A stretch of 64,000 nt of DNA from Fremontodendron californicum (GCA_030761205.1 JAULJL010000028.1:22263516-22327515); one strand, 5' to 3'. Positions 36,086-48,412 are shown, numbered from the stretch's first letter. A program made the numbers and translations. The notes: generated by a model not told the origin, from the sequence alone.

Positions 36086-36862
36086 CACCTAGGCCTAACA
36101 GGTTTAGCTTTTGAGGGCCTGAAATATGGGAAGAGATTCACTTATAAGTCATGGAACCTCAGAATTTTGAACCAGCAACAGCAGCCTGTTTAATAAGCTA
36201 TGGAACCTTTAATCCCTTGCCTTCAAATAACCAGCCCACAACATTTCAGCCTTTTTAATAATAGACTAATAACCTAAGAAGAGGTGAAAGACGCCATCCA
36301 TTTGGCTGGCGGCCATTGTTGAGCTGCGAAACATTTATATATAAACTTGGTCTGGAATTGCCCCTATGGCTACCAACAACCAGAGCACATGGCCAATATT
36401 TGATTAAGATTAACAAGTTTGCTTCAATAAATGACATCCTTAATATATTTATTGAGAAAAAATTTCATCTACTGGAAGAAGTAAAGGAATTTAATCACAA
36501 GATAAATTACCTTCGAAGTATTACAGATTTCAATCTGCAAGAAAGCATTTGAAATTATAACATTTCATAGACTACTTAATTTCAGTCAATTTCACAGGAA
36601 AAAATGTACCTACAATCATTTGAATCAATTACTACTTCCTTTTATAAAATTTATAAAAAAAAAAAAAAAAAATTACTACTTTCGAATATAAAGAAAGAAC
36701 CAATTACTCAAAATAATTCATAGAACAAAAATGAAAAGCATTTTCATTACAAGGAAACATCAATTAAAATTACCATAAAACCCTAACCCTGAATTGCCAA
36801 ATTTAATCAAATTCACAAAACCCCCAAAATACAGAAACCCTAACTTTTTCACCCTCCTAAAT

Positions 36863-37306
36863 TCAAGAGCTAGTAAACTTAGTCACCGCCTTAGTGCCTT
36901 CAGAGACGGCGTGTTTGGCAAGCTCTCCAGGAAGTACAAGTCTAACAGCAGTCTGGATTTCCCTGGAAGTAATCGTGGGCTTCTTGTTGTACCTTGCGAG
37001 TTTAGAAGATTCTTGAGCAAGCTTCTCGAAAATATCGTTGATGAAACTGTTCATGATCCCCATAGCCTTGCTTGAGATCCCTATATCTGGGTGGACTTGC
37101 TTCAGGACCTTAAAGATGTAGATCTTGTAAGTCTCCACGTTCTTCTTGGTTCTCTTCTTCTTCTTGTCTCCAGCCGCTGCGCCTTCCTTGGGAAGCTTCT
37201 TGCCGGCCTTTGGCTTCTTCTCGGCTGGGGCTTTCTCGGCGACGGTGGTCTTTTTCTCCTCAGCTGGCTTCTTCTCGGCTGGCTTTTTCTCGGCTTTTGG
37301 CGCCAT
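36863..37306 (-). CDS. H2B: Histone H2B (copy 1)
   Basis: A complete intronless frame of 147 residues. The Lys/Pro/Ala-rich plant tail (MAPKAEKKPAEKKPAEEKKT) is followed by the fold (RTKKNVETYKIYIFKVLKQV onward) and the end AVSEGTKAVTKFTSS, where the Lys of the GTKAV block is the site ubiquitinated in plants. H2B pairs with H2A in the nucleosome. It differs from copy 2 at 51592-52032 by an extra Thr in the tail, Asn for Ser in TKKNVET, and Lys for Arg in SSKLARY. The promoter has an octamer and TATA box. Confidence 0.98.
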   Translation of the reverse strand: MAPKAEKKPAEKKPAEEKKTTVAEKAPAEKKPKAGKKLPKEGAAAGDKKKKRTKKNVETYKIYIFKVLKQVHPDIGISSKAMGIMNSFINDIFEKLAQESSKLARYNKKPTITSREIQTAVRLVLPGELAKHAVSEGTKAVTKFTSS

Positions 37307-37428
37307 GTAGAATTCTCTGCTTTTTGTTTACGGAACAAAGAAAGTTGAGCGAAGGAAGTTTGGGAAATTCAGTCGCTTTCCTGGCGGTTGATTGTGAGAT
37401 GGTAGGTTTGAAGAAATTGAGATTTGAT

Positions 37429-37482
37429 ATTTATAGAGTGGAAAGGAAGCGATTGATTGGAGAATTCAGAGAAACGCGGATC
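37429..37482 (-). promoter_or_regulatory. H2B copy 1 promoter: TATA box and octamer
   Basis: On the minus strand a TATAAAT box lies at 37435-37429, about 125 bp before the ATG, with the octamer CGCGGATC (on the plus strand) at 37475-37482, about 40 bp further upstream. The spacing is like that of the H4 gene. Confidence 0.8.
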
Positions 37483-39296
37483 GCTGATTTGGAGATTTGT
37501 GACCATTGGATTAGGAATTTGGATCGACGGCCTAGAAAGATGCGTGAAGGATGGTTTACATGGAAAGTAAAAGTGGAGACGTGGCGGACAGTTATTGGTG
37601 GAGATAATGTGGTTTGGATTGATGAGCTAGTATTGAGCGCGGGTGGGGCCGGTTCAGAATTCGGACTTTCGAAACATTTTTGGCTGCCCGCCCAATTGAA
37701 AATCTATTTTTCCCTCTATTAATTGGGATTATTGCATTTCAATTAAACAAACTCAAATTTTAGCGCTTTAGGTTTCCTTTAGCATTTCTGTTAGTACCTT
37801 TTAAAGTTAAAAGTTGTGTTTTATCTCAAACGTTGATAAAAAATTTTGATTTTTTGCAATAAAAACCATAGTTCAAATAAAAAAATCAAAAAATATAACT
37901 TTTGAATTTTGGATAAAAATAATTTTATTATTCTTATATCTCTACATTTTTATTATTTTAAACATATTTTTTTTTTATATTTCAATTCTTGACAACACTT
38001 TTTTCATAATAATCTCAAACAAGTAAAAAAAAATTCACCACACTTTTTTTAACTCAAATTTTTTCCAACAATAATGTTAAATTAACCCTTAAACTTTCAA
38101 CTTTCTAAGTAGATCTGCTCACGAGTCGGGTTTGGACAAGTCTTTTAATGATCCGGGCCGACCCAACTTGAATCACTGTTCATCTAATAAAAAAATAATA
38201 TTTTTTAAATTTAATTTTAAAAATATATTTAAAAAAATAATAATAATATAGTAAACAGTAGATTCGAGTCGGCCCGCCAAGATCAAGCTTGGACAAAAAA
38301 ATCAAAAAAAATTCAAGCCGCAACTCATAAGCTATTAGGGTCGGGTGATACTGATAATGGTACAATCTAAATTGATTTTGGATAAAATTATGATTAATAT
38401 GTAATATTTAAATTTTTTAAAATTAAATCGAAATCAAATCAAATAGAATCTCCAATCGAACAAACTCAAATTTGGATCATTTTAGTTAATTGATTATAAA
38501 ATTTCATTTATAATATTTTTTTAGTTTTTTCATTAATTAAAAATAAATATTTATTTTATATTATAAAAATAAAGTTCAATTCGAATAATTATGATTTATA
38601 ATTTGTGAACCAAACCAAAACAAATAAAATTATTAATAGTCAAACCGAATTCAATAAAAACTAAATCAAATATTACAATTTGAATTGATTTTCAATTTTT
38701 TCAAATTTTTTAAAAGCCCTAATACCTGTTGATTTTTTGGCCGTAGATATCAGCATCTTACCTTGTTAAAGATGCTATATAATCTCTTCACTACCTCTTA
38801 CCCAACCAACCCCAACCAAAAAACAAGGAGTGTGCATACATATTTGATTTCATTCCTTGTTAAACAAAGGTATGCATTTGATACGAATATGTTTGTTTAT
38901 TCTAAATTTTTTCATATATTTGAAGAGTCCTTGAAATATCATATCCCTATACACATGTCCGAATATGCATCGAACACGTTAATTCAAATAAAATAAAGAG
39001 TCGGAGCAACATAGGTTTTAGATCTACTGCATACGAAATAAGCATCCAATAAAGCAGGCCACCATTTTATTATGTATGAGATTATGAGCACCACTCTGTT
39101 TAATGACTCAACTGTAAGACACTCGGTCATATAACCTCCAACTGCATAACAAACCATAAGATATAAATCGAAATCGCTAAACTTGTTCTAGACAAAGACT
39201 TCGATATAAAAATCGAACAACAAACCAATATCATAATTCAGTTAGGTCGATATCACCTCCCGCAACGTATTAACATTACCTCTTGGAAACTCCCAT
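37483..39296. other. Intergenic DNA with MITE-like repeats
   Basis: A/T-rich. 38108-38345 is bounded by agatctgctcacgagtcggg and aactcataagctattagggt and has gggccgaccc / gtcggcccg motifs near each end around an A/T core, a MITE-like plan. 38876-39014 is a CTATG-family copy. No gene seen. Confidence 0.5.
38876..39014 (+). mobile_element. CTATG-family MITE, left end lost
   Basis: Keeps tttgaagagtccttgaaata, cacatgtccgaatatgcatc and the right end gagtcggagcaacatag, but the left inverted repeat is gone. It lies between H2B copy 1 and ADF. Confidence 0.75.
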
Positions 39297-40022
39297 TTAA
39301 CTGGCACGGCTTCTTATAACATCAAGTCCCATCTCAGTGGGATCAGTTGCTTGCAGCTCTACTTGAATACCGTCCAACTCTCTCTTGAACCTGTCCTTGG
39401 AGCTTGCATAAATCATCTTGCTTCTCACCCTTGATGTGTCGGGAGACCTTCATACAAACAACACAAGAAACATAAACAGCAATCTATGTTACTCAGATTT
39501 GGATGTGAGTGTCGGATACGGGTATGTGTCTGACACAGGCATGTTCAATTTTTTTTAAGTTTTTCATGTATTTGGAGGGTCCTTGGAGGGTCATATCCCC
39601 ATACCCATGTCCGGATATGTGTCGGACATGAAGGTCGAACACGAGTACTTCAAGAAAAATGAAGAGTCAGAGCAACATAGACAGCAATCGTTAAAATGTA
39701 CAAAGCTTGGGAATAATAGTAAAAAACCACTAATAGTTTTAAGCATATAATAATACCATGCAATGAAGAAAATCTTGCTTTTTTGGCAATTCTCAGCAGT
39801 CACAAAGTCAAAATCATATACAGCATATCGACACTCATCAGCAGGGAGGTTTGCAGAGAAATCGTCATAGCTTTGAGTTGGCTCACCAACTTTTTCCACA
39901 ACCACCTGCTTTTGTTTCTCCGCGATCTTGAATACTATGAAACGGTGTGTTCTTTTAGCCTTTAACTCTAGAAACTTCAGCTTGCAATCATCATGCACAG
40001 CCATTATAGAAGCCGCGTTAGC
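39297..40022 (-). CDS. ADF: Actin-depolymerizing factor (ADF/cofilin), exons 2 and 3
   Basis: Minus-strand exons 40022-39757 and 39447-39297 encode ANAASIMAVHDDCKLKFLEL onward to DVIRSRAS-stop. In plant ADF genes the first exon holds only the ATG; adding it gives 420 nt and 139 residues, exactly the usual length. The missing ATG exon lies above 40022; accat sites near 40427 and 40487 could be it, but neither is decisive. The ADF-H fold is complete, with Ser6 (the inhibitory phosphorylation site), the KAKRTHRFIVFKI strand, AVYDFDFVT, and the actin-binding helix SPDTSRVRSKMIYASSKDRF. It severs and depolymerises actin filaments. Both introns contain a CTATG MITE. Confidence 0.95.
39484..39680 (+). 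mobile_element. CTATG-family MITE in ADF intron 2
   Basis: 197-bp copy from ctatgttactcagatttgga to gagtcagagcaacatag. Perfect 8-bp duplication acagcaat at 39476-39483 and 39681-39688. Without it the intron is 104 bp. Confidence 0.95.
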
Positions 40023-40046
40023 CTGTAATATAATGGTTCATAGAAT

Positions 40047-40232
40047 CTATGTTACTTGAATTCGGAGATGAGTGTCGGACACGGGTATATGTCCGACACG
40101 GTATGTTTAATTTTTTTAAATTTTTTTCATATATTTGGAGGATCATACCTCCATACCCTTATCCGAATATGTATCGGACATGGGTGTCGGACACAGATAC
40201 TTCAACGAAAATGAAGAGTCGAAATAACATAG
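40047..40232 (+). mobile_element. CTATG-family MITE in ADF intron 1
   Basis: 186-bp copy from ctatgttacttgaattcgga to gagtcgaaataacatag. Perfect 8-bp duplication catagaat at 40039-40046 and 40233-40240. It starts only 24 bp from exon 2, close to the splice acceptor and branch region. Confidence 0.95.
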
Positions 40233-40743
40233 CATAGAATAATGACCCCTTTAAATTATGGATGACCAATTAGTCCAGCTTTTCCTAAGCTTTTCTTTCT
40301 CCCCCCTTAGCAAGAATTCCCAAGAAATGAAATCATAAATAGGATAATTAAAGAAATCACATGTTTTCGAGTTCTCTCTCATTTACAAACGAAGAGAAAG
40401 GCAGGTCAATGACTCAAAACATTACTACCATTCTTACATTCCAGAAAATGATAGCCCAACTTCCTAAACCGACCCACAAAACTAACCATCCGGGTCAACC
40501 ACATTGATCCAATCCCAGTTATTTTCCAGGGTTTTGACAATGAACCATAAATTTAAAATCACCCAAAAGTTCTTACACATTTAACAGGCCTAAATACAAT
40601 ATTCCAATCTAAGAGAATCAAGTAACTGGGGCCACTCTGAGAGATGAGGGCCAATGACTATTTTTCACAAAAACAAGCAACAACAATAAAGGTAGTTGAG
40701 AACACATGTCATGGGTCATCAATAGGACACCACTCCTCCTATT

Positions 40744-40926
40744 TATATTATTCGGATTCGGGTGTGAGTGTCAAATACGGATATGTGTGCGACACGGATA
40801 TGTTTAATTTTTTCCAAGATTTTCATGTATTTGGAGGATGCTTAGAAGATCATATCCTCATACTCATGTACAGGTAAACTTCGGACACGAGTATTTCAAA
40901 AAAAATAAAAAATCGGAATAACATAG
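40744..40926 (+). mobile_element. CTATG-family MITE upstream of ADF
   Basis: Copy from atattattcggattcgggtg to aatcggaataacatag with all internal blocks. No clear duplication. It may lie in ADF intron 1 or in its upstream region. Confidence 0.8.
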
Positions 40927-41310
40927 CATGCGGTGATGCATATCCGCTTGTGGGGATAAAAAACTAAGTATATAAAAAAGAATGAGTAAACCAATAATAA
41001 ATATAATTTCAACAAATGTATTGAAAATGATGAATAAAATCGTCAATTTTTGTAATTAATACAATAATATTATTATAATAGTATATTAACTAACCTTAAA
41101 AAATGTCCTAAGGATATTCGTTAGCAAAATCCTTAATTTTTATGTGAACAATTGGTAACGTTATGCTATTCTAATTGTTACATTTTAAAACATATACTTT
41201 TGATAAAGTGTTAATAGTATAAAAAATTATTAATAAAAATATTTGAAAATACTATACGGTTAAAAATGAATAGTATACGATTAACATTTTGATAGGCTTA
41301 TTATTGTTAG

Positions 41311-41758
41311 TATTGATACAAGAATTTACTGGACTGTACCCGTTATGAGGTATTGTCTGCTGTGGAGGTCTAAAGACCGTTCTCGCGATTTTGTCCTTTG
41401 AGAAAAGATGCCTCATAAAGAAATGGTTGCCCTTGTTTTATAAAGCCACGGTCCAATCATTGACTAGTCAATGTGGGATCGTTTTCCCCCTCAACACTAG
41501 CCCTCAGTCAAGGGTGTGGACCGTGTTTTTACCGAGGGCTGGTACGGAACCAGAACGGATTCCCACAGACGGCGCCATTGCTGATGCAAGGATTTGCTGG
41601 ACTGTGCTCGCTATAAAGTATTGTTCGTTGTGGAGATCTAAAGACCGTCCTCACGGTTTTGTCTTTTGAGAAAAGACGCCTCATAGAGGAAGGGTTGTCA
41701 TTACTTTATAAAGCCACAGCCTTGACTAGTCGATGTGTGATCGTTTTCCCCCTCAACA
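41311..41758 (-). mobile_element. TRIM retrotransposon (short LTRs, no genes)
   Basis: Two direct repeats of about 180 bp (41311-41496 and 41579-41758) share tgat-caag-attt-ctggactg, gtctaaagaccg and gatcgttttccccctcaaca. The LTR ends are TGTTGA-type and TCAACA. A perfect 5-bp duplication gttag lies at 41306-41310 and 41759-41763. The 82-bp interior, read on the minus strand, begins with ATGGCGCCGTCTGTGGGAA, a tRNA primer-binding site typical of plant Ty3/gypsy elements, which sets the orientation. No coding capacity. Confidence 0.92.
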
Positions 41759-41763
41759 GTTAG

Positions 41764-43829
41764 ATTACCAGGGCTTATAGTATTTTCAAACAGTACTAGT
41801 CAAAACAATAATCATACATATTTTATAGATATATAACAAGCACACTATTAATTATTTCAAATAATTAAATATATATATATATATATATGAAAGAAAAATA
41901 GAATAAACTCTAATTGAATTTTAAAATGATGGGTGATTATTCAATAGAGAATTATGAATTTAAATTTGGTTGTTGAATATTTGCAGTTCATACAAGTTGC
42001 CAAAAGAAAAATCCAAATAACACCATATAATCAATAGAACTAATTTAACGAGAAGTTGCATAATTAATTCAAGCCTCATATATAAATAAAAAGAAAGAAA
42101 GAAAGAAACAATCCAAATGCAAATAGCAATGTCTCATTCAATTCAAATCCAAATAAATTATCAAATCAAACCAAACCAAATCATAGACAAACACAAAGTT
42201 AACACTGAAATAAAAATGTTAAAACCCAATCAAGCAACACTACTTATAACATTTAAGATTACAAACACTTGAATTAATCCGAATAATCAATCAACCCAAT
42301 CAAATCTTGAGTTAAAAGCCAAATCCTAAGTAATCTCCTCAAACCTTCTAAGTCAGCCAATAAGGTGTCCCAAATACCAGTAAAATGCAGGCGTAGCAAT
42401 CTCCCGAATGGACAAATTCTTTCAAAACTACTCAGCTCATATGCCTTCATTCCTCTAACAACTCTTCTCAACTACAATCAAGAAGACAAAATTAAAGTTG
42501 ATATTAAAATAATATTGAACAGAATATCATATAATAATAAGGGTAAAAGACACTTAATTTCCACTTAACCTCAAAGTTTTGAAATTTTCACTTTACTCCC
42601 TATTCAAGTTATAAAAAAATCAAATGATAATTTTATCCTTTAAGGGTTTTTGAGATAACCCATGATTAAAGGTGATAACAGTTAAAATTGATTAAATCGA
42701 CCGACTTAAGTCGGTTTTGGTTTTTTCGGTTTTAGAATATTTGTCGGTCGGTTTGATCGATTTTATAAGTTTATTCGGTTTAATCGATTTTTGAAATTTT
42801 AGAACTGAACCAACAAAACCAACTAAGTGCTCACCCCTAATAATATATAAAATTAAATTAACATATATAAAAATTTAAAAAGTAAGAGAAATAAAAAAAT
42901 CGATGGTGAATCAATTCGGGTTTATGGTAAACCCGAACCCGACCCGAACCTGTTATTTTTTGAAATTACCTGTCTGACCCGACGGTTCAGATTATTTTGC
43001 CAACCCTAGATATGTTCGATGCTATAGAAGGATAGTTTTTGCATGATATTTATTTTTAGGGTGGAAAGAGGGTATTGTCCAAACTATATGGGGTATCTGG
43101 AATTATGATCAAACCTCAAGGGGTTTTTAATACTTTTCCCTATAAAGGGTCTGTTTAGATATACTCGAAATCGTCCCGAACACGATTTTATTTAAAATTT
43201 TAGCCCTCGACCTCCAAAACCCCCCAATCCCATCCCGAATAGACTGAACTAACCGACCCTTTTAATTTTATTTTAAATATAATTATTTATATAATAATTT
43301 AAAATTATATAATTTAAAATTTATATTATATAATAATATATAATATAAAAATAAATAAATTATTTTTTAAACAGTTAAAACTGATTAAACCGATCGAACT
43401 GACCGACTTAAGTTGATTTCGATTTTTTCGGTTTTAGAATATTTGTCGGTCGATTTTATAAGTTTAGTCGGTTTAATCGATTTTAGAAATTTTGGAACCG
43501 AACCAACCAAACCGACTAAATACTCACCCCTAATAATATATCAAATTAACATATATAAGAAATTAAAAGTAAAAAAAAATAAATAAAAATTTATCGGGGC
43601 GGGTCAATTCGGGTTTATGGTAAATAACCCCTAATAATATATCAAATTAACATTTTTGACATAATATTAATTTTCAGAGAAGAAAAGAAAAGAATATTAT
43701 CCAAACCTTAAGAGAGAAAGAGGGTATTATCCAAATCTTAAAGAGATATCTGAAATTATAACAAAATCTTATGAGGGTTTTAATACTTTTCCCTAATAAT
43801 AACAATAATCAACAACCTAAACGATTAAG
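41764..43829. other. Intergenic DNA with a duplicated repeat
   Basis: A (TA)n tract lies at about 41870-41888. Two related repeats, 42665-42838 and 43370-43531, share gaccgacttaag, cggttttagaatatttgtcg and ctcacccctaataatata; their right ends look hAT-like (TAGGGGTGAG in complement). 42274-42471 on the minus strand is open but matches no family I know. Confidence 0.5.
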
Positions 43830-43859
43830 GAGAATAAAAGCTCTTTACATCTGCACTCT

Positions 43860-44790
43860 TACTTACCGTACTAACATTCATAGTGGATAATAAAGTTGCA
43901 TCTAGTACACTTGACAGCTTCATCTTAGCCTTGTGGACAAAAATGAGATAGCCAAAATGTCCGTGATCCATATTCACCCAAATGTTACTACCGTCTTTGA
44001 AAAATGGATATCTTCCAATAATACATTCAGGATGAACAGAATTATCACAAGTTGAACAGTAATAATACCAATGGTTTAGATATTTTTTTCTTCTTCACAA
44101 ATATCACAGTAATATTGTTTTGTATCACATTTGTGTTGAATTGCATGCGGTAATGTCATGCATGTAAAATCCAAAATAAAAATGTACTCCTTACATCTGA
44201 ATGTACTGTACCAATTATCGTCACCACAAACATTGCATTGCCCCTTGCATTTATAATATAAAAAAGAGAAGGTGTTTGTGTTCTTAACATTTGATGATAT
44301 TAGAAACTGTACCAATTATCGTCACCACAAACATTGCATTGCCCCTTGCATTTATAATATAAAAAAGCATAATTACGTCTTTCGTGTACCTTTTTTCAAG
44401 TACTAAAGCTATTATGAGTAAATGCAGTTGATCCAAAATGCCCACTTGACTTGCTATTAAAAAGAAAACATGGCAAATAAAATAATACATATTTTGAAAG
44501 TGAATATTTTAATCAAAAAAATTGGTCGAACTATGAAGGTGAAATATTTTATCTTTATAGCTTCGTCACCTCGATAACACAAGTGAAAGAAGAATCTGTA
44601 GCATCATTCTCATCTTGCTTTTTTTAATCAATTATTAAAAACAAACGATCATCCTCTGTAGCACATTTCACATGAACAGTATAATTGCAATCTTCCTTCA
44701 AACAATGGTATTTTTCATACTCTATTTTCACTTCATCAAAACAAATTTTGCAATTTTCAAATTTCCATTTTTTAAGGAAATATTTATGGA
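43860..44790 (-). pseudogene. DC1 (Cys/His-rich C1) domain protein, broken
   Basis: Minus-strand frames give CKICFDEVKIEYEKYHCLKE DCNYTVHVKCA, then YKCKGQCNVCGDDNWYSTF, FILDFTCMTLPHAIQHKCD, YYCDICEEEKN, and, after a one-base frameshift at a run of seven T (plus strand near 44080), HWYYYCSTCDNSVHPECIIG and NIWVNMDHGHFGYLIFVHKA. These Cys/His spacings are those of plant DC1 proteins, which bind zinc. A 65-bp stretch encoding the first CNVCGDD block is duplicated in tandem (44200-44265 and 44302-44367). Part of the segment after HKCD is missing. The frameshift lies in a homopolymer and could be a read error, but the duplication and gaps make a dead gene likely. Confidence 0.75.
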
Positions 44791-44829
44791 GAACAACAAT
44801 ATCATGACCTGCAAGCTAAAACTCTTAAC

Positions 44830-45190
44830 AATTAAAATTTGAAAATACTATAAGCACCGGTAATTTAACAATTAATAAGCCTATCAAATGTTTAAAATGT
44901 CACATCAAATTAATTTTTTCACATGGTAATTTCAATAATTTGATTATTTATTTTATCTATGTTATCTTAAAATAATATATTTTATTAGTACCACGTAAGT
45001 ATTTGACATTTACGTCATCAAGTAAACAGAGATTAAATGTCACGTCAAATTTTTAAACGATTCATGTTACACTAATTAATAATTTTACCTTTTTGTTTCA
45101 ATTTTAAAAGAATAAAAACTAAATCATCTACTTTTATAATAAAAAGACTAATTTATGTTAAATGATATATTATAAAGACCTCTCAAATAA
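44830..45190. mobile_element. Diverged relative of the foldback MITE
   Basis: Shares aaaatgtcacatcaaa, ttatcttaaaataatatatt, aagtaaacagagattaaatg and gacctctcaaataatttgac with the right half of the 10252-10778 element. The left arm is mostly lost. Confidence 0.65.
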
Positions 45191-45704
45191 TTTGACCATT
45201 TTTTGACACATACAAATACACATGATATTTCCTCTTCAATATTAAAAAACATATAAAAGTTAAAAAAAATGTAAATAGTAAAAGTAAAAAGTATATTTAC
45301 TATAAACTGTTAATAATTGTACCTAATAACACATAGTGCCATAGTAAAAAAAGAAAAGTTGAAAAACTGTTTTTATTCCAATTAAATTTATGTGAATGGA
45401 CATTAAAAGAATTTTGCAAAATACAAATTCAGTTAAAAAACTTTAAAATACATAAATACAATATTTTTATTATTATTTTAATTTTAATATTTTTTGATTA
45501 AATTAGTGTCAATTGACTTATTATTCCAAACTCAGTCTATAATGTTAATAATAGAATAGATAAGACACTGACAAACAATGCCTTTTAAATCCCGAAATTC
45601 AGAAGCGGGAAACCAAATATATTTGTAAATGCCGCCCAATTTATTCCTGAGAAACAAATTCAAAAAAGATCAAAACTTATTCCTGATTGGTTCATTCAAG
45701 GTCA

Positions 45705-45811
45705 CACGGATCGCCACTAAATAATCTTCAACCGTCGATAAGTTCCCCATCTAACGGCACTCGCTCCCCCACTCGTTACACTCCACCTCTTACAAAACCA
45801 CCGCTATAAAA
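45705..45811 (+). promoter_or_regulatory. H2A.W promoter: octamer-like site and TATA box
   Basis: CACGGATC, one mismatch from the histone octamer, lies at 45705-45712. A TATAAAA box is at 45805-45811, about 105 bp before the chosen ATG. Confidence 0.7.
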
Positions 45812-45915
45812 GTACTCAAGCCTCGGTCCATCATCTCTCGTCTATTCCGATCAATATAGTCTGGTTGTAAAGCTAAGAATTTCATTTCTTGAAATATCCG
45901 GGTCGATTCGAAGCA

Positions 45916-46452
45916 ATGGATGCCGGAGGAAAAGTAAAGAAGGGTGCCGGAGGAAGGAAAGGCGGTGGCCCAAGGAAGAAGTCTGTTTCAAGATCCGTCA
46001 AAGCTGGACTCCAGTTTCCCGTTGGAAGGATCGGCCGTTTCTTGAAGAAAGGAAGGTATGCGCAGCGGGTCGGATCCGGAGCTCCAGTTTACTTGGCTGC
46101 CGTTCTTGAGTATTTAGCCGCTGAGGTAACCGAGAGATAAATTAAATCATTAAATGAGTTATTTATTTATTTTTATAATTCATAATTTGGTGAATTTGGG
46201 TTTTTAATTCAGGTTCTGGAATTGGCTGGGAACGCAGCACGTGATAACAAGAAAGGCAGAATCATACCAAGGCACGTGCTGCTCGCCGTGAGGAACGACG
46301 AAGAGCTCGGGAAGCTTCTCGCCGGCGTCACCATCGCTCACGGCGGCGTTTTACCGAACATCAACCCGGTTCTTTTACCGAAGAGGACTGAAAAGGCCTC
46401 CCAGGAAACCAAATCTCCATCAAAGGCCACTAAGTCACCTAAGAAAGCTTAG
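45916..46452 (+). CDS. H2A.W: Histone H2A, H2A.W variant
   Basis: Two exons, 45916-46125 and 46213-46452 (87-bp intron, GT-AG), 149 residues. The start is the ATG giving MDAGGKVKKGAGGRKGGGPR, not the in-frame upstream ATG at 45889, which adds residues absent from the family. The fold is standard (SVSRSVKAGLQFPVGRIGRF, LAAEVLELAGNAARDNKK, VTIAHGGVLPNINPVLLPK). The long tail ends with KSPSKATKSPKKA, whose SPKK motif defines plant H2A.W, the variant that marks and compacts heterochromatin. The intron position after LAAE is usual for the class. Confidence 0.95.
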
Positions 46453-47804
46453 TTTGATTAAGAAACTTCGATTATTAGAACCTTTTTTCTTCTTAGTTGT
46501 ATGTCATTTTGGGATCTTTAGGATTTTGTTTGTATTGTTGATCTGTAGGGAAAAAAGTTTCAACTAAAATCGAAGATTTGTTAGAATCCCATTATCTTGT
46601 ATGTGATTTCAATGGAAATGAAACTACTTGTTTCTTAGTAGAAGATGCTTTGTTCATGCAATTTAGAATTTAAAGCAATTTTTAGTTGTTTATAATGTGA
46701 TCCTTTATTCCAATCACCTTATACCTTTGCTTTTATTCCTTGCCTTTTTGTCTCTGGTATTTATCCATCATCTTAGCAACTTTCATTCCTGTTTCTATTT
46801 AAGTGGCTAGCTAGGAAGCAGATTATGAGCTTTGATGCGTCTTTTTGTTTTGGTTATATAAATGTTCTAGGTAGCTCTGCTTGATTCATGAGTTTGATTG
46901 CTTCTTAAAGGCCATGTTGAGGTGCAAAATTAGTATATTCTTGCTGCTATGCTACCTCTTGGGCTGATTAATTTGAGTTTTGCAGTTGAAATCCGAACAA
47001 TGAAACTATTCTCTGAAAACATTGTCACTCAGATTTTTCAGTTGGTAGGGATTTGGGTCCAAAGGGAAACATTATAACTCAGATTTTTCAGTGGGCAAAT
47101 AGCAGGTTAAGAGTTAGATCTAAGGCTTATATATAAAATTACCTTTTGTATTATATCTTTTTTATTTTTTATTTTTATTTTTTTTTTCATTTTGGTGCTT
47201 AAAGATTTTTTAGCCTAATTGGGTACCAATAATATAATTTTTAGTCCCAATCGGATTCAAATCGGATACCTAATCGGTGTACGAAATTATGTTATAGGTA
47301 TCTGATTATGGTCAAAAATTCTTTAAATATTAAAATGAGAAAAGAGATATAATTAGGGGCAACTAGATATAAGCCTAGATCTTTCATTTTCTTGTTTTAA
47401 CTATATTTTAACTAGTATAATTATAGCTCTGGCTATCCAAGTTTGAGGATTACCAGAAAGAAACACTATGTTGACAAATATATGAATAACTTTAACCTAT
47501 GTGTAAGGTATAATGGCCAAATGAATGTTCCTCATATGATAAAAAACTTTGCCATTCCAATGTGAAAAGAGAAATAAATGATATCAGAAGCATAAATTGA
47601 ATGGATCTATATGCAAAAAAATGGACCATTTTGCTCTTACTGAATGTTGATACATATTTTGATTATTACTACAGTGTTTATAGTCTACAAATATTGCTGA
47701 TGAGATCTTCAAGCATAGATTGATTACTACCAGAGAGACCTATCTTACAAACAGTGAGTAAATGGAAAGTTTGTGAAGCTGAAGCATATTCTTCCAGTAT
47801 TGGA

Positions 47805-47843
<39 letters not shown>

Positions 47844-48412
47844 GTCATTTGAGTCAGCTGTCGATCTGTATCAATCTCTGGGCTTCTATCGTTTGCCAAT
47901 TCAACAAACATCATCCTCCCGAGGACAAATTGTGCAAAATAACCAAAGAAAAATAACATCTTATGCATAAATTTTGGAAATTTTTTGATAAATGAACAAT
48001 TTTAGCTCAAGAAAAATCAATGGAGTTTCAGAGAAGCACATTTTCTCCTGCATAAATGGTAGCTAGCTATGCTGGAAAAAAACTATCAGCCTTACTTCCA
48101 TTCCAGTTAATTACCCCTCCTGGAAGATTCAATTTAATACTACAATTCTTCTTGGATATGTTTTGTTGATGGCTCAAAAGAAACTTTTGCATAGTTTTTA
48201 GACAGTTTGATTTGAAATTTCATTTTTGGACGTTGGTTTAAATCAAGATTCTACTTGTTGAAAGCTTGATTATTAAAAATTATTCTTGACTGTTCTTGAT
48301 CCGTTTTTTAAAAAATAAATAAATAAAAATTGAGAGGAGCATTCGAACAGTCTAAAGGAAAAAAAAAAAAAGTCATTCGAGATTTCAAAAAAATCAAGAA
48401 AGTCTCGTGAAC
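46453..48412. other. H2A.W 3' end and intergenic DNA
   Basis: Untranslated and A/T-rich. A (TA)n microsatellite lies at about 47808-47841. No gene seen. Confidence 0.5.

Larger units (their letters stand above)
33598..36862. other. ALY upstream region and repeat-rich intergenic DNA
   Basis: A tRNA-like tail is at 33800-33843, a cacgaatac-type repeat at about 34470-34620, a MITE at 34823-35146, and a TCGAG-type MITE at about 35680-36085. 35180-35650 and 36100-36790 show no recognisable gene. Confidence 0.5.

Noticed and set aside
37210..37722. A 170-residue plus-strand open frame opposite H2B copy 1
   Set aside because: It is the antisense of the H2B coding sequence and promoter; composition follows H2B codons and no family is seen.
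42274..42471. 65-residue minus-strand frame MRRVVRGMKAYELSSFERIC
   Set aside because: It looks somewhat protein-like, with an acceptor-like site before it, but I recognise no family and it lies between repeats.
45889..45915. In-frame upstream ATG before H2A.W
   Set aside because: It would add MKYPGRFEA, absent from the H2A family. The ATG at 45916 gives the standard MDAGG start.
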